A stretch of DNA of 64,000 nucleotides from Isoetes taiwanensis (Eukaryota; Streptophyta; Lycopodiopsida; Isoetales; Isoetaceae). The notes under the pieces were generated by a model. It was not told where the DNA came from. It did not search any database and saw nothing but the letters and a program-made list of their open reading frames with translations. Each line of letters opens with the position of its first letter. The stretch's first letter is position 1. The translations under genes were made by a program, and so were the position numbers. The stretch lies in NCBI GenBank assembly GCA_021234155.1, contig JAJEKV010000018.1:15134925-15198924 (forward strand). Reading direction: 5' to 3'. Below are positions 57,836-64,000 of the stretch, piece by piece.

Positions 57836-59685
57836 GGTGCTCTTGATCAGTGGGTTTTTGGTAAACACAGTTTTTCCTTGAGCTCTAATGTAAGGTTCAA
57901 AATTGCACTTGGAATTGCGAAGGCATGGCATAGGATGCAATAGTTTCTTGATATTGTCACAATGGACATATCTTGATTTGCAACAGTTTCACTGCTCGTT
58001 TGTAGTAGTTGTATGATGCATGTGGGGTTGGGCAATTGTGTTGTGTAGCTGGTTGGTGTGTGCATACACTGGCATGGGTGTCATGCATCTTATTTGCTAT
58101 TGGTTGCAGGATGTGGCTCAACAAGAGTTTATGCATTTTATGTAATATGAAGCCCTGTGAAATACTCCATGTAGACTATTTGGTGGAAGTATTCTTTTGC
58201 ATGGGTAGGGTTTTAGTATCATAAGATGGGTACATGCAGTACATCTAATATCAGGCTCATAAATCATGGGATTTCAGGCTCTTTTTTAAGTGATTTTGTT
58301 GCTCGGCCAGACTGTATGATCGAGCTAGGTGGTGCCATCCCCAGGCTTCATTCAGAGCTTTTAAGTGTTATTTATGGCAGACTTTGTTTTTCTCTGTGCT
58401 TTTGCAATTGATGTGCAATAGATGCTGCTTGGACGGACTGGAGATCGAAAGTGAAATCTATGTATATCTGCTGCCTAATCCCCTGGTGCTTTGCAAAGAT
58501 GCTTTCACGTGTTAAATGCATTACATGCGATAAAATAAATCACGAAATGATGGCAAATCAATGGTTTATTGATTGCCGGATGCCCTGGCTTCTATAATTA
58601 TGGTTTGCTTGTGACTCAATGCAGGTTCTAGGCTCTCATGTTTCTTGATCTAGAGCAAGGACTAGAGTTGATTGCATGATAGTTGCTTTATTCTCAAGTA
58701 GATTGGACTTAATCCTCTGGGCACAAAACAAACGGCAATAATGTAGGTTCAACTCCTGCATGTTCTCTCGCACCTCAAGCATGTCCAGAACTGAGATCTA
58801 TTCGACTTATCACAAAAGTTCTTTTGCAGCGGATTGGACAAAAGAAATGTTCGCGGCGGCCTTGGCCGCCGCGATAAATTTCTTGTAGCATAATAGATAA
58901 TGTGAGATAAGCTTCTCTTGGGGCCTAACAACGGTTGCGTTTAGTTTGAATTGCCTTTTGGATTTTTCGTTCCACGATGCATTCTGATAAGCATTGACTT
59001 AAGGGGTGTTTTGTTCCTAGAATTTAGTGTTTTGTTATTTGTGTGAGATTGTTCTTGCAAAGGCTTGGGTTAATTTGGCTTATTATGCATCTCATTCCAT
59101 TTTGAAAGTCTCGTAAAGAACACTTCAATACTTCCAAAAAGTAGGGCTTTCAGTGATTTTGGGAACAATTGCAATGTTAATTAGGGCTATTCTACTCGGT
59201 GTTGCATTTGAAAAATTCTGATACAGGACAATGAGCTCCAAGATCCCATGGAAGCTGTAGATGACGATGATCCCTTTCAAGATAACTCAATTTTCGCTAT
59301 GCAATTTTGAAAAGCAAAATTAATTGAATATATTTAAAATATTAGATTCGATTATACGAAGTAAAATATTTTGATTCAATGATACTGTAGATGGAAATAA
59401 ACAGGTCTGATGTCTTAAGTAATGCTTTAACTGTTTATGTTAAATGAAACATTACAAAAATTAATGGTTTGAAGCTTCTCTGATGTGGTTGGCCTAAAAA
59501 ACTAGAGTGAATATTGGGTAAAATCGCTTGACCATGAACAAGATACTTTGTATGTGTTTGTCCATAGAGTAACTATATTCTTGGTAAGAGGAGGATATAT
59601 GATACTTGTTTCATCTTTCTGTCGAGAACCTCCAGGATAAAGGATGATAATGCCATTATTGTATGGGTTTGCAAGAGCAAATATA
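57836..59685. other. Unassigned intergenic DNA with a GC-rich hairpin
   Basis: No gene is supported. At 58,851-58,874 TCGCGGCGGCC-TT-GGCCGCCGCGA is a perfect 11-bp-arm inverted repeat with a 2-bp spacer, standing out in AT-rich surroundings. Confidence 0.5.
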
Positions 59686-59689
59686 GCGG

Positions 59690-60115
59690 TTGATTAGGTA
59701 TAATTAGGCCAATACCTTGTGCTTGAGTAGTCCCAAATGCTAGAAAAATTTGAGGAGTGTGGCACCCATCTTATGGCTCCATCTGGCAACACTCGCATGT
59801 CTTGTTTCATGATCCTCATAGCCCCATTTGCTCGTTTCAATTCTGAGGCAGTATGCACCATACGAATGGACACAATTGTTCTACACCTCAGGCAAATGTC
59901 ATAGCAAATAGGGATGCGGGACACGAGCAAGTGTGGGATTAATCTTGACTTTTGTAGTGTGCCGTTTTAACCTTTCCAAAGCACTGACACCCCAAAGCTT
60001 ATACCACCTCTATATTTTGGTCCTGATAAGTGAGGAGTACGTTGGTCTTTGCCAAGTTGACCCACATTCCAGTGTCTTGACAGAATGTGCTCAGTGCACT
60101 GCTACACATTTGCTA
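59690..60115 (-). pseudogene. LINE RT C-terminal fragment (inverted piece)
   Basis: The minus strand reads ALSTFCQDTGMWVNLAKTNV from about 60,105, the segment that follows the YADD motif in the RTs of LINEs A-D (compare FCEKTGLTVNLAKTKIVFF in LINE A). Frameshifts and stops follow. It lies head-to-head with the plus-strand LINE D fragment. Confidence 0.7.
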
Positions 60116-60149
60116 GGGTGTGAGCATATACCAATTGCCTAATGATGTA

Positions 60150-61480
60150 ATCAGCGAGCCAAGCTTCCTTCCCTTCCATGCTACTTCGACAATCTCTCAC
60201 AATGGCCGTCTTCCAGCCGCCGCACTTGTAGACAGGAGAACCAAGGGGGCGGCTTCAGTGTGGTGGATTACCTGCTGGTTGAGGAACATGATCTGCACCT
60301 GGTTACCCATTTTTCCATTAAAACAGACACTCGGGACGAGGAAGTGGACTCAGACTACCAGTTCCTGTTCGTGCATATACATTGGCAAGCTCTCTGTGCA
60401 TCTACTGCCTCAACACCCCAGATGCCCCAGCTGTGCCTAGACTTCGACCGTGCAGGGGCCTATGCCCAGCTGCTTGAGCATGATCTAGCGGGACTACTGC
60501 AAATCCCCACACTCCAATAGCAATCTGTTCAGCTGACTCACCTGCTTCTGACAGCTGCTGAGAGATGCTTTGGGAGAGGCCGCTCACGGAGAACCTCGGG
60601 CGCTGCCACTTTCCCCTGCAACATATGGTTCGATGATGAGTGTTGGGAGCTCAAACGCGAACTCCGGCACATCACTGATCCCACCTCCCACCCACAGGCT
60701 ATTAGTCAATACCGCTCCTTCCTCAAGAACAAGAAAACCAGATACCTCGCAGAGCACCAACAACAGATGTTCGGTCCTGGATCGGCATCCCAAGACATTC
60801 TGGAGAAGGGTATTGAGCAAGACTGTACAGCCCACAGGGAACATCACCTCGGAGCAATGGGTACAGTACTTGCAACAGCTTTACGACCCGCTCGGGGGCC
60901 GGGCACCAGTCCCTCCACAGATAGGCATGGCTCTAGTCATCACAGAGGGGGATGTCATCATGGGCCTACAATGCCTAGCTAATGGGAAGGCAACAGATTT
61001 AAATGACATGCAGGCGGAACTTCTGAAATGGGCTGGGCCTCCACTAGTGCCTGTCCTCACGGCATTATTCAATAAAGCATTGCAGGAAGGCTTCCCTCCG
61101 CAGTGGACCACTAGTAGAGTTGTGCGCATATACAAGGCAGGGGACCCTCAATGCCCAGCCAACTATCGTACTATTATGGTCAGCTCTCAAAACTGCTGGT
61201 TGGCATCCTTGAGCAGCGGCTGACAATATGGGCAGAGGAGGCAGATGCGCGAGCTCTCACACAAGCAGGCTTTCGGCCCATGCATTCCACCATTGATCAT
61301 ATCTTCACTCTGCGCACACTGATTGAGGGTAGCAGGAATCACCGACAAAACCTGTACTGTTGTTTCGTGGATTTCGCAAAAGCTTTTGACACAGTGCCCC
61401 GGGACAAGTTATGGAACAGACTGCGGCAGCTGGGGACCCCCCTTGACTTGCTTCTAACCTGCAAGAAAATTAATTAACAT
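60150..61480 (+). mobile_element. LINE D: internal fragment (endonuclease end to RT palm)
   Basis: Begins in the endonuclease C-terminal part (FSVVDYLLVEEHDLHLVTHF, about 60,255) and continues through the linker. RT blocks follow: NGKATDLNDMQAELLKWAG (about 60,983-61,037), NYRTIMVSS (about 61,160), AGFRPMHSTIDHIFTLRTLI (61,265-61,325), and CCFVDFAKAFDTVPRDKLW (61,357-61,412). The sequence ends within the RT at about 61,460. It lacks the YADD segment, whose downstream neighbour is found inverted at 59,690-60,115. Two frames are needed for the linker. Confidence 0.83.
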
Positions 61481-62750
61481 TTTTTAACAATATTCATTGA
61501 AGTGTCCATGGACTTAAAAACACAATAAATGTCTTAAGTTGCTTACCCTCTAAGCCAAATAAAAGGGAAATAAGTTCAAAACTCTAACAAACAATGGACA
61601 ATTGTCCAGCTCCAAATATCACATATATGGCAGCTCATACCTCTGGATAGAGTCTGTGCCGCTTGTCAATAATTTAAGGAAAATTAAACTTGCCTAATTG
61701 CCATTGTTCTTGCAATTAGTGCACAATAGCAATCACCTCTGTCTGAGCTACTACAATTTTATCTCCATGAAAGCCACTAAGTAAGTACCTCGTACCACTC
61801 ATAGTGGTACGTGCTCCAACCTATTCTTACCACAGTTCACATGGACAATTGTCACTCAATATAGGCACATATCGATTACACATAAAAACCCTCTAAACAT
61901 AGATCTGACAATGTTTCAAATCTTGAAAGTCTATGCTACATGGAAAAGTAACGAATTCACATCGGATTTCACACAATTCACATTGACAATCTATGAAGGA
62001 CATTCATGATGTACACTGCCACAAACCTATGGGGCATTTTTTGATGTAAGCTGATCAGGGTCTATTTACATAATCTGTAAGATGATTGATATCACCATGA
62101 TCCGGCCTCTAATAACACATCTACTAAAAACAATAGATCAGTTCATAACAATATTAGACAGCATACAGTTGTTCTTCTACCTGTCCTCTGTAAACAGAAG
62201 ATGCATATCCTTGCAGAAATGCCATTGTTTAGACATCCAAATAGCTTTTTAAGTTCTCTAGATGTTGTTGACCATTCACAACAATCAAAACTTAATTTAA
62301 ATCATTGGAAATAGAAGATGCACAACTTCCAAGCATCTTTAATATTGTCAGCTTGATTTTTTCCAACATCACTAAGATAAAGAAAATTTGTTGTATGGAA
62401 TGCATCTGCTATAGCTTGTCTTGCTCTGCTAGATAACATCTAACCCATCTCACAACTAGATATAGTTATGGGTTTGGGAGGCATATGGAATTTCGTTGGG
62501 CAATAGCCTAAACGGATGAAACATTCTATTCGCATGTATGAAACCATCACATACACAAATATTACTTCTGCAGTAGCCATGTAGAAAACGTATTTTCCTG
62601 CATATGCTAGTGTCTAAAGATGTTACTTTAAGATGATTAATCTATGCTATAAAGCGTGTCTGAGAGACACCCGCATAGCTAAAATCTACATCAAAGCCTT
62701 AACTCACCTCGTTTCCCTATGAAGGTTTCGAGATTTCGAGTTACAAAAGG
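61481..62750. other. Unassigned intergenic DNA
   Basis: AT-rich; no gene, RNA or element recognised. The near-palindrome AGTACCTCGTACCACTCATAGTGGTACGTGCT lies near 61,785-61,813. Confidence 0.45.
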
Positions 62751-62754
62751 TGGA

Positions 62755-62932
62755 TATGTCAGAATCTTGTTTGATCATCTGGAATCAAATGCTCTGCCAC
62801 CTCAGATCTTTATTTCAATGGCAAAAATATCACTGAATATCTGCAATGAATGTAAAGCAAAGATACAATCATTCAAAGTATGTCAGAATCTTGTTCGATC
62901 ATCTAGAATCAAATGTTTTGCCACCTCAGATC
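62755..62932. repeat. Direct duplication, about 54 bp at 124-bp spacing
   Basis: TATGTCAGAATCTTGTTTGA...CCACCTCAGATC occurs at 62,755-62,808 and 62,879-62,932. Confidence 0.85.
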
Positions 62933-63580
62933 AAAAGTAAAGATTTACTTTATACAGCTTATAGGAAAGAGCAGATCATTCTCCTAGATGCTTCTTCACT
63001 AAAAGATCTGTGCGTGAAAGACAAATTCATTAAACAAAGGCATTCCCTCAATTTGGAGAATGGATCCACATTTTTTGAATCTACAAAAGAAAACACACAC
63101 TGAATCTCACATTGATCTATGCACGCTTGTCCCTGAATTCTATCAAATGAAAACATATCAACTCACACTGATCTATGCAAACTGATTGCACTCTTTATCT
63201 TATGGTTAAATCATTAGAGGTCACACATGATCCACCAGAAAGCAATCCAGCAGCCCTCCTTGTCAAAATATTATCTGACTGGAGCGATGAGACCTGGGGC
63301 TGGAATAACCCTAGCATAATTGCAAGAAAATCCACGAAACTCCACATAAGAATCCAACCAGAGAAGCAGCTCATATCTTTGACATGGGAAAACCGTCTTG
63401 AGGTAAATGGCCATGGATTTCGAATCTAGTCATTTCTTCTGCTCCAAAACATAGGCAACAACGGAACCTCGTATGCTTTTTGAACTATGCCTTCTCAAGA
63501 GTAGACAATGACAAAATTTGGCACCATTCACTTTAGGTGTAGTTGTTTAAATAGGGGAACTGCTTCCTGCCACCACACAT
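62933..63580. other. Unassigned; ORFs without recognisable product
   Basis: A frame at 63,175-63,429 (+) encodes SDWSDETWGWNNPSIIARKS and similar hydrophilic sequence. It could be an exon but has no family match that I can name. Confidence 0.35.
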
Positions 63581-63584
63581 ACAT

Positions 63585-63735
63585 TACATTTTCCATGTAT
63601 GATAATCCACCCTAGGTTCTTGATATTGAAATCGACCTATGTTCATTCAAGAACCACATGTACATTTTCTATGTATCATGATCCGCACTAGGTTCTTGAT
63701 ATTGAAATCGACTTGTGCTCATTCAAGAACTAATA
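63585..63735. repeat. Tandem repeat, period about 76 bp
   Basis: TACATTTTCCATGTAT...TAGGTTCTTGATATTGAAATC...CATTCAAGAAC is present twice in tandem, with a partial third copy (CATGTGTCATGATCCAGCCT) near 63,783. Confidence 0.85.
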
Positions 63736-64000
63736 TGATTTTCGTCAACGGGGATAGTGCTACATGCCATATGCAAATTACCCATGTGTCATGATCCAGC
63801 CTAGCTATTATGAGTTCTCTTTAGCCAAGAGCTGCAAGGAGCTTGATATGGTATGCAAGTCACTTACCAATATCTATTATTTAAATTTGGGTTTTCCAGT
63901 ATGGAGAAATTTTCTTTGGATTTTTTAGCTAAAGATTTGTTGGGCTTTAGCTAGAACATGTAATGTAGGCAAGGATGTATGAATAACAAAATGCTTGCTT
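63736..64000. other. Unassigned, to window end
   Basis: No supported feature. Confidence 0.4.

Overview
This is nuclear DNA from a land plant. It has split genes with GT-AG introns, RNA-polymerase-III-style tRNA-derived sequence, several families of non-LTR retrotransposon (LINE), a chromodomain Ty3/gypsy LTR retrotransposon, TRIM elements, and plant-type gene relics (CYP51, TEX261-like, PAN/cyclophilin-like). Gene density is very low and repeats dominate, which suggests a large genome (fern, lycophyte, gymnosperm or similar). The species cannot be fixed from the sequence. There is no bacterial, phage or CRISPR content.

Layout. 1-6.7 kb: mostly unassigned DNA with a decayed minus-strand LINE (about 2.04-2.72 kb) and a TRIM element (3.16-3.57 kb). 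6.7-12.1 kb: a nearly full-length but broken LINE (A) with 5' tandem monomers, a coiled-coil ORF1 and an endonuclease/reverse-transcriptase ORF2. 12.6-17.5 kb: a second, more damaged LINE (B). 18.8-21.4 kb: a 5'-truncated L1-type LINE (E) followed by a perfect 116-bp-arm inverted repeat. 22.9-24.5 kb: three gene pieces side by side on the minus strand (TEX261-like, an unrecognised two-exon gene, PAN/cyclophilin-like). 26.6-40.4 kb: a host-gene exon split by a 13.07-kb Ty3/gypsy chromovirus with 1.6-kb LTRs and a 5-bp target duplication. 40.9-45.1 kb: a higher-order tandem array with tRNA-like heads and dense heat-shock-element-like pentamers, itself hit by a second TRIM. 47.3-48.5 kb: LINE C. 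51.0-55.8 kb: the one apparently intact gene, a five-exon RING/TRAF zinc-finger/glutamine-rich/matrin-type zinc-finger protein of 1,326 residues. 57.1-57.7 kb: a CYP51 relic. 59.7-61.5 kb: a rearranged LINE (D). 61.5-64 kb: unassigned DNA with short tandem duplications.

Most notable observation. Between its 5' LTR and gag, the Ty3/gypsy element carries extra sense-strand coding sequence, and one of these ORFs ends in an unmistakable histone H3 fold (about 30,220-30,510). The same element encodes a chromodomain-bearing integrase, a module that in other chromoviruses binds methylated H3. A retroelement carrying both an H3-like protein and an H3-reading domain is unusual and is the best candidate here for an undescribed system.

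Second theme. The two LTRs are identical over long AT-rich stretches, yet differ by clusters of tiny indels and block replacements near CTG/CAG/CCGG-type sites. This looks more like consensus error at methylated motifs than ageing. If so, the element is young and many frameshifts in the GC-rich repeats may not be real.
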